Origin: Prochlorothrix hollandica PCC 9006 = CALU 1027
GTDB lineage: Bacteria > Cyanobacteriota > Cyanobacteriia > Prochlorotrichales > Prochlorotrichaceae
Assembly: GCF_000332315.1 (NCBI RefSeq)
Contig: NZ_KB235933.1
Coordinates: 949,689 to 1,013,688 of the forward strand
Direction: 5' to 3'
DNA: 64,000 nt
Part shown: positions 40,633-50,516 of the stretch, one piece after another
Numbering within the stretch: the first letter of the stretch is position 1
Layout: the number at the start of each line of letters is the position of its first letter
The notes under the pieces: generated by a model
What the model was told of the DNA's origin: nothing
The model's database searches: none
Seen by the model: only the letters and a program-made list of their open reading frames with translations
Translations under genes and position numbers: made by a program

Positions 40633-40803
40633 GGGCGATCGGGCTTTGGGCGATCGGGCTTTGGGGACTAGATCAAGGCTTTGGGGATTTGCTGACTTCG
40701 TTAACTAATACTTCGTTAAACGGACTACTGGGATTTCAGAAATAGTATGTCAAGATACAGATAAGGTAGGTTTAGCAGAGTTCAGGGCTATGGCGTTGAG
40801 TTT

Positions 40804-40850
40804 TGCTACCTCCATTGTTACCTCCATTGTTACCTCACTTGTTACCTCGC
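40804..40850. repeat. 12-bp tandem repeat upstream of the DAHP synthase gene
   Basis: Four TTACCTCCATTG-type units ending 23 bp before the ATG, where the leader and ribosome binding site should be. They may influence expression. Confidence 0.8.
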
Positions 40851-40872
40851 TCCCGCAGAGACGACAAAATCC

Positions 40873-41937
40873 ATGATGCGCAAAACCCACGACCTTCACG
40901 TTGTTGAAACCCGTCCCCTCATTGCCCCCGCCACACTCCACGGCGAACTTCCCCTCAGCGAGACTGCTGCCACTTTAGTCAGCGAAACCCGCGATCGCAT
41001 TCGCCATATCATGCGCAATGAAGACCAACGCTGTTTAGTGGTCGTCGGTCCCTGTTCCATCCATGATGTCAATGCCGCCTATGACTATGGCGAGAAACTG
41101 CTCAAACTGCGCCAGGAACTGGAAGATGACCTGGAAATCGTGATGCGGGTCTACTTTGAGAAACCCCGCACCTCCATTGGCTGGAAAGGGTTGATTAATG
41201 ACCCCCACTTGGACGATACCTACGACATCAATACGGGGTTACGCCTTGCCCGCAAATTGCTGTTGGACTTGGCAGAAACCGGGTTACCCGCCGCCACAGA
41301 ATTGTTGGATCCCATTATTCCCCAGTACATCGCTGATCTGATTTCCTGGACTGCCATCGGTGCCCGCACCACCGAAAGCCAGACCCACCGGGAAATGGCC
41401 TCCGGCCTGTCCATGCCCGTGGGCTACAAAAACAGCACCGATGGCAGTCTCCACGCGGCCATGAATGCCATGCTGTCCGCCAGCCACCCCCACCACTTCC
41501 TGGGTATCAACCACCAGGGAGCCGCCAGCATTGTCACCACGACGGGTAATCCTGACGGTCATTTAGTGTTGCGGGGGGGGAGCAGTGGTCCCAATTACGA
41601 CGCTAATGCCGTGGAGCAAGCAGCGCGGGAGTTGTCTCGCCTGGGTTTAACGAAGCGGGTGATGGTGGATTGTAGCCATGGCAATTCCAAGAAGGACTAC
41701 CGACGGCAACCGGTGGCTCTCCAGGCCATTGCTGAGCAAATTGCCCAGGGTTCCCAACATATTCTAGGGGTGATGATTGAAAGCCACTTGCAGGAGGGTA
41801 ACCAACCTATTCCCCAGGATCTGAAGCAATTGGTCTATGGTCAAAGCATTACCGATGCTTGTGTTGATTTTGAGTCTACAGTGAAGATTTTACGGGAATT
41901 TGCGGCCACATCTCGCAAGTCCATGGTGACGGTGTAG
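40873..41937 (+). CDS. aroF: 3-deoxy-7-phosphoheptulonate (DAHP) synthase, class I
   Basis: 354 aa. Class I AroG/F/H signatures: VVVGPCSIHDVNAAYDYG, RVYFEKPRTSIGWKGL, INDPHLDDTYDINTGLR, SMPVGYKNSTDGSL, MVDCSHGNSKKDYRRQP, GVMIESHLQEGNQ. Condenses PEP and erythrose-4-phosphate, first step of the shikimate pathway. Which feedback type (Phe, Tyr, Trp) cannot be read, so the gene symbol is nominal. Confidence 0.93.
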   Translation: MMRKTHDLHVVETRPLIAPATLHGELPLSETAATLVSETRDRIRHIMRNEDQRCLVVVGPCSIHDVNAAYDYGEKLLKLRQELEDDLEIVMRVYFEKPRTSIGWKGLINDPHLDDTYDINTGLRLARKLLLDLAETGLPAATELLDPIIPQYIADLISWTAIGARTTESQTHREMASGLSMPVGYKNSTDGSLHAAMNAMLSASHPHHFLGINHQGAASIVTTTGNPDGHLVLRGGSSGPNYDANAVEQAARELSRLGLTKRVMVDCSHGNSKKDYRRQPVALQAIAEQIAQGSQHILGVMIESHLQEGNQPIPQDLKQLVYGQSITDACVDFESTVKILREFAATSRKSMVTV

Positions 41938-41966
41938 CGGTTAATGGTGGCGGATACCCTAGGCCC

Positions 41967-43856
41967 ATGAACCCTCCCGGTCGTTACCAAAGCCACTTGT
42001 TTAATCTCTGCGATCGCCAACTGCGGCAGTGGCGCGATCGCAGTGGTGTGGCTTGGCGTAACCTGCGGCGCAGCCTCAGTTGGACGGCCCAAATCCTCCT
42101 CTATCCCCTCTATGTGTTGGCCCAAACGAGTCGCCGCGTTCAGCAACGGCTAGGATCCGGCGGCAGGGCCAAGGCCGGGGATTTGTCTGGTTCTGGGATT
42201 AGTGGCCCTGGGGTTAGCGGTTCTGGGGTTAGCGGTGCCCTGAGTCCTACCCCCATTCCCCTAAATCAAGTGCGGGGGATTGCCTGCGATCGCCACAGCC
42301 GCCATGTGGTGTTGGTGGATGGTCAAAACCAGGTGTTGCGCCTGAATCGGGAACTCCAGGGACGACGGACCCAGGCGTTGCTGTTGGATCTGGCTCTGTG
42401 GAGCTATGAACGGCAGTCGGACGCTTTGCCTTTGGTCTTACAGGGGGTGGTGCGGGTCAGCGATCGGGGTCAATGGGAGTCCTTGGGTCACTGGCTAGGG
42501 TTGGTGGTGGAGTGGATGGAAACCCAGGATCTGGCCATTGCCACCCATTTATTCCAAGAAACCCGCGCTTTACCACCCTCGCCTTGGCCTGCCTTCCCAA
42601 AAACTCCCCTAGCCGCTGTATTAATGCCTGTGGATCTGAGGGCTATGCCCGCTCCGTCCCGGTCTCAGCCCCGCCTGTTGCCCAGTCGGTTGCCGTCTTT
42701 GGATCAGGTGTTGCATCAGGTTTCAGATCAGGTGTATGGGCGATCGCTGCCTCGTTTGCTGGGGGTGATGGATCGCGGCTGGGCGGCAGTGGAACAGTCC
42801 AGCAGGGCGGGGGCTTTGGCTCCGGTGGTGCAAGGGTTTCATCAAGTCCAGCACCAAATCCGGCAGCAGGTTCAGCAGCAGGTTCAGCAGCAGGTTCAGA
42901 TGCAACGATCCCCAGGATTGCTGCAATTTGGGCGGGGCAGGATGCTAGCGGTTTTGGATCGCTATGTGTTTGGTCAATGGATTCCCCCCTTGCCGGGTGG
43001 GGGCGCAGCTCAGGTTAAGGGGGCGTTGCTGTTGGGGGAACCGCTGTCGGATGGTTGGGCCAGGGGATCCGGGGGGGTGGAGCAAACTGCTGGGGTTGGT
43101 GAGGGGGATCAAACCGACGGGGGAATCCATGGGGTCATTCATGGGGGAACCGATGGAGTTAGCGATCGGGGCCAAGACTGGTTGGATCGGTTTTTTGATG
43201 AGGTTGAGGTTATTGGATCTGAGGTTACTGGAGCTAAGGTTACTGGGACTGAGGTTCCTGGAATTGGGGAAGGCCAGGGGGTAGAGCATTATGGGGTTTC
43301 TGAGCTAGAGTGCTCTGCAATGCTAGACGGTGATTCTGGGGCTGCGTGGGAACTGGAGCGGTTTGGGGGGCGATCGGTCATCGGGTCAGCCCTCGATCGG
43401 TCGGTATTGCCCCGATCGCCAGCCCTGGTTAATTCTGGAGATCTAGGGGGAACCCCAGGGATGTCCAGGTTGCAGCCTATGCAAGTCCAGGGGGAGAGGG
43501 GCAATCGAACCCTGGGGAACCCAGATCTAGATGCCTCTCTAGATCCCTGTGTTGATAAAATGAATAACCCTGTCCTAGAAGAATCCCCATGGCTGAATCC
43601 CACCCCAGAAACACGTCCAGGGCAACCGGTCTCTTCTTCTCCGCAACCGATGACTTTTCAGTTGTCCGATCGGGTAATAACCCAGCCGATGACTGAATCT
43701 CTTCCCCCAACCCTAGATCGGGAGGAGGAACCTTGGATTGAGATATCAGCGGTGCCCTTGGGGTATGAGCAGCACTTACTAGAACGGATCTTAAGGGGTT
43801 TAGATCGCCTTCTGGCCCGTTTGGAACAGTGGTTTTCTCGATTCTGGCATCGGTGA
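41967..43856 (+). CDS. Cyanobacterial hypothetical protein with repeat-expanded linkers
   Basis: 629 aa. Conserved-looking ends: QLRQWRDRSGVAWRNLRRSL with an amphipathic helix, and EPWIEISAVPLGYEQHLLERILRGLD at the C-terminus. The middle is variable, with several in-frame arrays: SGSGV (15 bp), QQQV (12 bp) and EVTGT (15 bp). No catalytic domain recognised. It starts 29 bp after the DAHP synthase gene and may be cotranscribed. The last codon and stop lie in a 15-bp tandem array (43840-43884, GATTCTGGCATCGGT). Confidence 0.72.
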   Translation: MNPPGRYQSHLFNLCDRQLRQWRDRSGVAWRNLRRSLSWTAQILLYPLYVLAQTSRRVQQRLGSGGRAKAGDLSGSGISGPGVSGSGVSGALSPTPIPLNQVRGIACDRHSRHVVLVDGQNQVLRLNRELQGRRTQALLLDLALWSYERQSDALPLVLQGVVRVSDRGQWESLGHWLGLVVEWMETQDLAIATHLFQETRALPPSPWPAFPKTPLAAVLMPVDLRAMPAPSRSQPRLLPSRLPSLDQVLHQVSDQVYGRSLPRLLGVMDRGWAAVEQSSRAGALAPVVQGFHQVQHQIRQQVQQQVQQQVQMQRSPGLLQFGRGRMLAVLDRYVFGQWIPPLPGGGAAQVKGALLLGEPLSDGWARGSGGVEQTAGVGEGDQTDGGIHGVIHGGTDGVSDRGQDWLDRFFDEVEVIGSEVTGAKVTGTEVPGIGEGQGVEHYGVSELECSAMLDGDSGAAWELERFGGRSVIGSALDRSVLPRSPALVNSGDLGGTPGMSRLQPMQVQGERGNRTLGNPDLDASLDPCVDKMNNPVLEESPWLNPTPETRPGQPVSSSPQPMTFQLSDRVITQPMTESLPPTLDREEEPWIEISAVPLGYEQHLLERILRGLDRLLARLEQWFSRFWHR

Positions 43857-43903
43857 TTCTGGCATCGGTGATTCTGGCATCGGTGAATTTGGTGCAATTA
43901 AAT

Positions 43904-44087
43904 GTAACCGTTCAGGGGGTAACGAGATAATTGGGGGTTGAGGCGGCTTGAGGCTACTGGAGGCTACTGGAGGCTACTGGAGGCTACTGGAGGCTAAAAC
44001 CTGACCTCGTGAGGCTTACTTTTTGTCAATCTGGGGACAGAGATAAGGCTGAAATGCACTAACTTTATACCCGCCCTGAACGGGTAA
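43904..44087. mobile_element. Short family A relative with IS-type termini (GTAACCGTTCAGGG)
   Basis: About 184 bp from GTAACCGTTCAGGGGGTAAC to CCCTGAACGGGTAAC. Its ends match the IS end at 63239 more closely than the A copies do. The interior holds a 10-bp tandem array (AGGCTACTGG, 43951-43995). Directly abuts family A copy A5. Confidence 0.75.
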
Positions 44088-44336
44088 CTATTCAGGGGGG
44101 GACGAAGTTAGTAGGGTTTCAGCCCGACGATCGCCGGTCAGAGCCGGATCAACGGGGTGCATTTCACCTTGGAATAATTGACCTCGGGTAGGGTTCTCGC
44201 CCCCGTGCCGACCCTCTTGGCGACCAACCACCGGGGCAACCACGGGGGGATTGCCCCTACCCAAATCGGGGAATCTGCCAAGGTGAAATAGACCCTCTCC
44301 AATCGCCTCAGGTCTGTTTTCTGAAGCCTGAAACCC
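44084..44336. mobile_element. Family A miniature element, copy A5 (right end missing)
   Basis: GTAACTATTCAGGGGGGGACG at the left, family interior intact through CTGAAGCCTGAAACCCT, but the terminal CCCCTGAATAATTAC is gone. The sequence enters a short TTTCAGCGTTTGC repeat. Confidence 0.82.
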
Positions 44337-44440
44337 TGCATTTCAGCGTTTGCGTTTCAGCGTTTGCATTTCATCAGTGTGTAGGCTGCAACCATAGCCC
44401 TGTCTGTGGTTCTCCCTAATCTCCTCGTCTTTGCCACCCT

Positions 44441-47281
44441 ATGACTACTGCTCCTCCCCCTTTGGCGGTCAACTGGCTGACAGACTTACTGCACAGTCCT
44501 GGGTTTCTCGTAATCCAAGGTTGGGTGATGGTCACGGATCCCGAATCGGCTAGGGGATCGTTGGATCCCACTGCCCCAGATCAGCCATGCCTCCGCCTAG
44601 AATCCGCCTCTGGAGGGGTAATTTGGTATCCCCAGATCTTTGCTGGGGATTGTGTGGGGTTATTCGGTCATGATGCCGTAACACTCCAGACCTGTCCCCA
44701 CCTGTGGTTAGAGCAGATCCATGGGGACGATCGCCCGACCCTGGGGCACAACCTCTGCGAGGATTCCGCGCCTTTTCTGTTGCGGGTCAAGCAATTTCAG
44801 AGCGGCGATCGCTGGCTATCTGTCCACACAACACGGCATTCTCAGGGGGAGAAGTTTTGGGTCATCCTGTGGGCGATGGTCTTACCAGACGGGCGGGCTA
44901 CAGCGGATCACCGGAAAACCACCCTGGCTCCTGATGGGATCGGGTCTCCATCGGACTCCGCTATTGTTGCAGCCCCTGTTGCAGCCACCGTGACAGATCC
45001 AGTAGCCGACCTGTTCCAGGGAATCCAACTCCAGGCCCAGCAGTACCGGATCCTCTTTGAGCAAAACCCTAACCCCATGTGGGTACAGGATTGGGAGAGT
45101 TATCGTTTTTTATCCGTCAATAAAGCCGCGATCGACCTCTATGGTTACCCTAGGGAAGAATTTCTAGACTTGAGCCTTCAGGATCTCCATGATCCAGAGG
45201 AGTGGGCTAGCCTGGTGGCTCAGTTACCCCAATTAGCGAATCATAGCCACTACCCGACCACCCAACGCGCTTGGCAACAGCGGCGGCGGGATGGATTGAT
45301 CATTGCTGTGGAACTGGCGGTTTATCAGGTGCAATGGGATCGGCGATCGGTGGCCCTCGTCTTAGCCAGGGATATAACGGCTAAACTTCAGGCCGAAACA
45401 GCCCTGTGGAAATCCCATCAACGCTATGAAGAATTAGTGAACTCCATTGATGGGATTGTCTGGGAGTTTGATCTACAAACCTGCCGTTTTACCTTTGTCA
45501 GTCACCAAGCCCAAGTGCTATTGGGCTATGCCGTTATTCAGTGGTTGGAAGAAGATAATTTTTGGATGAACCATATCCACCCTGATGATCAGGATTGGGT
45601 GTTTAGTCTCTGTCGGATGAAGGTCAGTAACTTCCAACGGCGCGATATTGAATACCGGATGATTACGGCTCAGGGGAATGTGCTATGGGTGCGGGATATT
45701 ATTAAGGTGGTGGAGGCCGAGGGCAAACCCTGGAAACTGCGCGGTGTGATGGTCAATGTCACGGAACAGAAAGAATCCTATGGGATGCTGCGGCAATATG
45801 AAAAGATTGTCTCTAGTACCAATGATGGCATTGCTCTCCTTGATTGTAATTATATTTATCGAGTTGTTAACCAGGCTTATTTGAAACGCCTTAATAAACA
45901 CTATAGCGATATTGTGGGTCACTCTGTAGATGAGATCTTGGGCAATTCAACCCAGTTCAAGGTGATTAAACAGAATCTCGATCGCTGTTTAGCGGGGGAA
46001 ACTGTGCAATATGAAACCTGGTTGGAGTATCCCTGCCCCGGCCACTATTTCTTGAGTATAACCTATACTCCCTATCGGGATCTAAAGGGGAATGTGGCTA
46101 ATATCATTGCTAGTATTCGAGATCTTACGGCTTTAAAACAAGCAGAAATTGCTTTTATAGAACAGGCCGATCGAGAACGATTTTTGCTAAGCATGATGAA
46201 GCGCATTCGCACCTCCCTCAGCTTAGACAGTATTTTGGATACGACTGTGGTGGAAGTACAACAGCTTCTCTACTGCGATCGGGTTTTGGTTTATGCTTGC
46301 CTGGATCAGGCTGAGGGTATTGTCCCCCTGGAAGAGGATGGGTTTAAGATTTCAACACCGCTGTGTTCTGCCCTAACCTTTCAGAGTCGTTTTGTGGCCG
46401 AGGCTGTGGCAGAAGGTTGGGGTGCCTTGCTGGATAACGAGACTGATGATCCCGTCTTGAATAAACTGGGGGCAAAGCAGGTTAGTAATGGGACTAAGAT
46501 TCTCAATATTTCTGATATCGATCAAGCCAAATTAGACTCTGTTCATCGAGATTTTCTCGATCGCTATCACATCCGAGCTAAACTCGCTTTACCGATCATT
46601 ACCCACTCTAATCACCTGTGGGGTTTCTTGGTGGCCCACCATTGCCAAAGTTCCCGATTCTGGCGTGATACAGACATTGATTTATTGCAACAACTGACGG
46701 AACAATTGGCCATTACTATCCAACAATCTCAACTCTATAGTCGCCTGGAATGTGCCAATGAGAAACTGGAATACTGGGCTAACCATGATGCCTTAACCCA
46801 GGTTCCTAACCGTCGCTTTTTTAACCACTACTTGACCCAGGAATGGCGACGGTTGAGCCGCGATCGAGGACAGCTAACCCTGGTGTTGTGTGATGTGGAC
46901 TATTTCAAAGCCTACAATGACACCTATGGCCATGTGGCAGGGGATGGCTGCTTGAAACAAGTGGCCCAGGCCATTCGTCGATCGGTCAACCGACCGGCGG
47001 ATCTGGTGGCCCGCTATGGGGGAGAGGAGTTTGTGATGGTGTTACCGGGGACTGATGCCCAGGGGGCGGTGATGGTGGTGCGCCAGGTGCAAACGGCGAT
47101 CGCCCAGCTCCAGATTCCCCACCGTACCTCCCAGGTGAACCCCTATCTGACCGTCAGTTTTGGTATCGCCACCACCTATCCCACGGCTTCGGTCATGGCC
47201 CATACTCTGATCAACCGTGCGGATCAAGCGCTGTATGAGATCAAACAACAGGGCCGTAATAGCTATGGCATTGCTCCGTAG
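44441..47281 (+). CDS. PAS-PAS-PAS-GAF-GGDEF diguanylate cyclase
   Basis: 946 aa, soluble. The N-terminal about 190 residues are unassigned. PAS 1 about 200-320 (RILFEQNPNPMWVQDWES), PAS 2 about 325-445 (YEELVNSIDGIVWEFDLQTC), PAS 3 about 450-570, GAF about 595-760 (LDTTVVEVQQLLYCDRVLVY), GGDEF 785-946 with RYGGEEFVMVLPG intact and the inhibitory I-site RPAD five residues before it. No EAL domain. Makes c-di-GMP under control of several cytoplasmic sensors. The GAF has YCDRVLVY; a CBCR-type chromophore Cys is not evident. Confidence 0.92.
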   Translation: MTTAPPPLAVNWLTDLLHSPGFLVIQGWVMVTDPESARGSLDPTAPDQPCLRLESASGGVIWYPQIFAGDCVGLFGHDAVTLQTCPHLWLEQIHGDDRPTLGHNLCEDSAPFLLRVKQFQSGDRWLSVHTTRHSQGEKFWVILWAMVLPDGRATADHRKTTLAPDGIGSPSDSAIVAAPVAATVTDPVADLFQGIQLQAQQYRILFEQNPNPMWVQDWESYRFLSVNKAAIDLYGYPREEFLDLSLQDLHDPEEWASLVAQLPQLANHSHYPTTQRAWQQRRRDGLIIAVELAVYQVQWDRRSVALVLARDITAKLQAETALWKSHQRYEELVNSIDGIVWEFDLQTCRFTFVSHQAQVLLGYAVIQWLEEDNFWMNHIHPDDQDWVFSLCRMKVSNFQRRDIEYRMITAQGNVLWVRDIIKVVEAEGKPWKLRGVMVNVTEQKESYGMLRQYEKIVSSTNDGIALLDCNYIYRVVNQAYLKRLNKHYSDIVGHSVDEILGNSTQFKVIKQNLDRCLAGETVQYETWLEYPCPGHYFLSITYTPYRDLKGNVANIIASIRDLTALKQAEIAFIEQADRERFLLSMMKRIRTSLSLDSILDTTVVEVQQLLYCDRVLVYACLDQAEGIVPLEEDGFKISTPLCSALTFQSRFVAEAVAEGWGALLDNETDDPVLNKLGAKQVSNGTKILNISDIDQAKLDSVHRDFLDRYHIRAKLALPIITHSNHLWGFLVAHHCQSSRFWRDTDIDLLQQLTEQLAITIQQSQLYSRLECANEKLEYWANHDALTQVPNRRFFNHYLTQEWRRLSRDRGQLTLVLCDVDYFKAYNDTYGHVAGDGCLKQVAQAIRRSVNRPADLVARYGGEEFVMVLPGTDAQGAVMVVRQVQTAIAQLQIPHRTSQVNPYLTVSFGIATTYPTASVMAHTLINRADQALYEIKQQGRNSYGIAP

Positions 47282-47316
47282 TTCTGCTGGTAGCGGTTCC
47301 TAGGCAGTTGCAACGT

Positions 47317-47460
47317 CCTGGGAGAGCCGACTTGTAGTCGGCTTTGGGTCGAGTACAACTCGACCCTCCCAGGCGATCGTGTGGGGGAGTGTGTTCTATT
47401 CTCCCTGGGAGAGCCGACTTGTAGTCGGCTTTGGGTCGAGTACAACTCGACCCTCCCAGG
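47317..47460. repeat. Family F double-hairpin repeat, two copies 87 bp apart
   Basis: Each copy (47317-47372, 47404-47460) carries AGCCGACTTGTAGTCGGCT and GGGTCGAGTACAACTCGACCC, two adjacent perfect stems, inside an outer CCTGGGAGAG / CTCCCAGG pair. A third copy, inverted, is at 60382-60430. Follows the diguanylate cyclase gene, so possibly terminator or RNA-processing elements. Confidence 0.88.
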
Positions 47461-47661
47461 CGATCGTTTGGGGGAGTGGGTTCTATGGACGAGGAGCCGA
47501 TCGGGTTTTACAATTTTGTAGCACCGAATCGTTAACACTAAACCGTTAACACCGAATCGTTAACACCGATCGTACCGGCGATCGGATTCACCGCGATCGG
47601 GGGACTGGGGTGGTTTATCCTCCCCGTCGTGGTTGCTTACCGTTGTTTTTAGATCTCTCCC

Positions 47662-48441
47662 ATGGCTGGTCATAGTAAATGGGCGAATATTAAGCGCCAA
47701 AAAGCTCACGTTGATGCCAAAAAAGGCAATGTTTTCACTAAAATCTCGCGGGAAATCATTGTGGCCGCCCGCGAGGGAGTCCCCAACCCGGAGGGTAATT
47801 TTCAGTTGCGGGTGGCGATCGAAAAAGCTAAGGCCGCTGGGGTGCCCAAGGATAACATTGAGCGGGCGATCGCCAAGGGAGCCGGAACCCTGGACGGGGG
47901 CAATGGCCTGGAGGCAGTGCGCTATGAGGGCTATGGCCCTGGGGGGGTGGCGGTATTAATTGAGGCGTGGACTGATAACCGCAACCGCACCGCTGCGGAT
48001 CTCCGAGCCGCGTTTAGTAAAAACGGGGGCAACCTGGGGGAAACCGGTTGTGTCAGTTGGATGTTTGCCCAAAAGGGAGTCGTCACCATTACGGGCAAGA
48101 TGGACGATGAAGACCAACTGCTGGAGGCTTCCCTGGATGGGGGAGCGGAAAGCTATGGGGTGCTGGAAGCGGGGGAAACGGCCCTGGTGGAAGTGTTCAC
48201 GGAGGTGACGAATCTGGAGCAATTGAGTCAGGTGCTGAAAAACCGAGGCTATGGGTTAACGGGGGCCGAGTTGCGTTGGATCCCAGGGACGACCCTGGAG
48301 GTGACGGAGCCGGATCAGGCCAAGACCTTGTTAAAACTGATGGATGCCCTGGATAGCCTGGATGATGTGCAAACGGTGACGGCCAACTTTGAGATGACGG
48401 ACGACTTGATGGAGGCAATCGCCGTGGCCCAGGGGGGTTAA
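47662..48441 (+). CDS. yebC: YebC/PmpR-family protein
   Basis: 259 aa. MAGHSKWANIKRQKAHVDAKK, FTKISREIIVAAREG, IERAIAKGAGTLDG, YEGYGPGGVAVLIEAWTDN are diagnostic. Members are DNA-binding regulators or, as shown more recently for some, ribosome-associated factors that relieve stalling. Well-conserved length. Monocistronic. Confidence 0.94.
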   Translation: MAGHSKWANIKRQKAHVDAKKGNVFTKISREIIVAAREGVPNPEGNFQLRVAIEKAKAAGVPKDNIERAIAKGAGTLDGGNGLEAVRYEGYGPGGVAVLIEAWTDNRNRTAADLRAAFSKNGGNLGETGCVSWMFAQKGVVTITGKMDDEDQLLEASLDGGAESYGVLEAGETALVEVFTEVTNLEQLSQVLKNRGYGLTGAELRWIPGTTLEVTEPDQAKTLLKLMDALDSLDDVQTVTANFEMTDDLMEAIAVAQGG

Positions 48442-48473
48442 GGGTCGCTTGGCTTCAGGATCAAGGGAGTGGT

Positions 48474-49538
48474 TTAGTGGCTCTGTTTGGGTAAGCGGGG
48501 GAACCCGGAGCCTAGGGGGCTGAGCATTTGGTTGAGGCAGCGCAACTGTTCCCCGGTGCCCATGCAGATCAGGACATCCTGGGCGAGGAGCATGGTGTCT
48601 CCCCGGGGTCCGGCGATTAAGGTGCCATCGGTGCGGCGCACGGCCAGCACTAAAACCCCCGTGGCCGATCGCACTTCCGATTCCTGGAGGGTTTGCCCCA
48701 CATAGGTACAGTCCTTGGGATCCAGGCGAAACTCTTCCATGTAAAAGGCGCGATCGCTGCCGCTCAAAATACCATCGACAAAATCCATGACCTGGGGCCG
48801 TAGCGCTGCCGCCGCCATGCGTTTGCCCCCGGTGATATAGGGGGAGACCACCGCATCCGCCCCGCCCCGTTGCAGCTTGGGAATGGCTTCCTCCGTATTG
48901 GCGCGGGCAATGGTTCGGATTTGGGGGTTCAGGCTTTTCGCCGACATAATGGTGTACAGATTTTCGGCATCGGAGGGCATGGCTGCCACGATACAGAGGG
49001 CGCGATCGATGCCCACCTCCATCAAGGTTTCATCCAAGGTGGCATCGGCCTGGAGCACCATATAGTTCCGTTCTTTGGCGATGCTCACCGCGTTCACCTG
49101 GGCATCCACCACCACAAAGGGAATGTTCTCGGCGGAAAACTCCATGGCAATCTGCCGACCCGTGCGCCCAAAGCCACACAAAATATAGTGTTGTTTTAAG
49201 TCTTCCATTACCCGTCGCTGCCGCTGCAACACAACTCCATCTCGAAAGTAGCCTTGAACTACGGCTTCTGTAAATCGATTGACGATAAAGGCCACGGTCA
49301 CCACCCCCATAAAAATCAGGGAGATGGTAAAAATTCGCCCGCGATCGCTCAGTTCATGGATTTCAGAAAAGCCAACGGTGCTGAGGGTAATGACGGTCAT
49401 GTAGGCGGAGTCCACCAGGCTCCACTTTTCGATCGACCAATAGCCCAGGGTTCCCATCAGAATCACCAGGAAGAGGGCCGAGATGCCCCCCGTTAGTTCC
49501 TGTTGCAGGAGTTTATAGCGTTTTTCTAAGCTACGCAC
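48474..49538 (-). CDS. Two-helix K+ channel with RCK/TrkA domains
   Basis: 354 aa from GTG 49538, chosen because AAAGGGG precedes it; the frame stays open to a TTG 25 codons upstream. First helix GGISALFLVILMGTLGYW, pore loop with filter TLSTVGFSE (TVGF instead of the usual TVGYG), second helix IFTISLIFMGVVTVAFIV. Then TrkA-N (HYILCGFGRTGRQIAMEF) and TrkA-C (about 255-340). Probably a ligand-gated potassium channel. The Phe in the filter may alter selectivity. Confidence 0.88.
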   Translation of the reverse strand: MRSLEKRYKLLQQELTGGISALFLVILMGTLGYWSIEKWSLVDSAYMTVITLSTVGFSEIHELSDRGRIFTISLIFMGVVTVAFIVNRFTEAVVQGYFRDGVVLQRQRRVMEDLKQHYILCGFGRTGRQIAMEFSAENIPFVVVDAQVNAVSIAKERNYMVLQADATLDETLMEVGIDRALCIVAAMPSDAENLYTIMSAKSLNPQIRTIARANTEEAIPKLQRGGADAVVSPYITGGKRMAAAALRPQVMDFVDGILSGSDRAFYMEEFRLDPKDCTYVGQTLQESEVRSATGVLVLAVRRTDGTLIAGPRGDTMLLAQDVLICMGTGEQLRCLNQMLSPLGSGFPRLPKQSH

Positions 49539-49675
49539 AGGGAATCCCCTTTCGATCGTTGCGATCGCGAGTATGGCACTGCTAGCCTGTCCCAGCCGTG
49601 GATCAGGGTTCAAGGTTTAGCATATCTTGCGTAGTTAGAATACGGGACGGTGGTGCCTGTTGGGGTGGCTCTCCT

Positions 49676-49771
49676 GGGCACCTCGATTAATTGGGTTGGG
49701 CGGAGCCGCCCGCCACAACCCCTATTCTTGCGTTGGTACAGGGGCGAGAATTTGGATTTTGCGAGGTGCCC
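49676..49771. repeat. Family D miniature element, copy D5
   Basis: GGGCACCTCGATTAATTGGG ... TTTGCGAGGTGCCC with hairpin GGGCGGAGCCGCCC. Lies in the region upstream of the K+ channel gene. Confidence 0.85.
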
Positions 49772-49889
49772 TCCTGAATTGTAGGGTGGGGGGGACTTCG
49801 ATCGATGGGGGGAGGTGGCCCAGCCACCTGTTATGGTGCTAGTTCTCAGGTTGGCATCGGGACGACACCGGGATGACACCGGGAATGAT

Positions 49890-50201
49890 TCAAGGTGCCC
49901 AGGGCAACGGTTGCTTTGGTTGCTTTGATGGGCGATCGGCCATGGAAATTAACGCCTCTGTCTGTCCATCCTGATCGTTGGCGTACTGATAGTTGGCAGC
50001 GACCACGGAACTGGGGGGTAAGCTGGCCATATAGCCCATATAGTCTGACATCAGGTAATAGACCGCCACCAAGGCCACTGCTGATGAGGCAACGAGGAAC
50101 CCTGCCAACATTAAGGAAAACTCCTGGCAACTGAGGGCACGTTGCATCAGACGCAGTGCCCACCCAGCTAAAATCATTACGACGATAAAAATGAAAAACA
50201 T
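49890..50201 (-). CDS. Small membrane protein, 103 aa
   Basis: Two hydrophobic helices (FFIFIVVMILAGWALRLM and LMLAGFLVASSAVALVAVYYL), then a polar tail rich in Gln/Ala. No family recognised. A plausible start (ATG 50201) and helix pattern make a real gene likely. Confidence 0.55.
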   Translation of the reverse strand: MFFIFIVVMILAGWALRLMQRALSCQEFSLMLAGFLVASSAVALVAVYYLMSDYMGYMASLPPSSVVAANYQYANDQDGQTEALISMADRPSKQPKQPLPWAP

Positions 50202-50300
50202 AAACTTATAAAATCGGTATTTTAAGGGGGGGAATGGGGGGATATGAACTTAGGTGGGATCGATCGAGGCCGTCACTGACCCTTCAGTTTTGGTTTTAGA

Positions 50301-50356
50301 TTCCCAGCTTTGGGTTCCCAGCTTTGGGTTCCCAGCTTTGGATTCCCAGATCTGGA
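50301..50356. repeat. 14-bp tandem repeat upstream of hisF
   Basis: Four TTCCCAGCTTTGGG-type units, the last diverged. The region 50202-50516 holds no gene apart from this. Confidence 0.85.
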
Positions 50357-50516
50357 TCCCTAGCTGTGGATTTTCAAGAAATCATGGTAACGAACCCAGG
50401 ATCCTTGGCCCTGAGTTTAAGGAACCTTAAAGGACTTTACAGTGGCTTTGATTTATGAGTTCTATCTTTACACAATGTAATATGTTTATGCAATCCATGG
50501 GAGTGAAATTACGGAG

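Noticed and set aside
45060..46750. Phytochrome or CBCR chromophore domain in the diguanylate cyclase
   Set aside because: The GAF domain lacks an evident chromophore-binding Cys motif, so it is left as a generic GAF.
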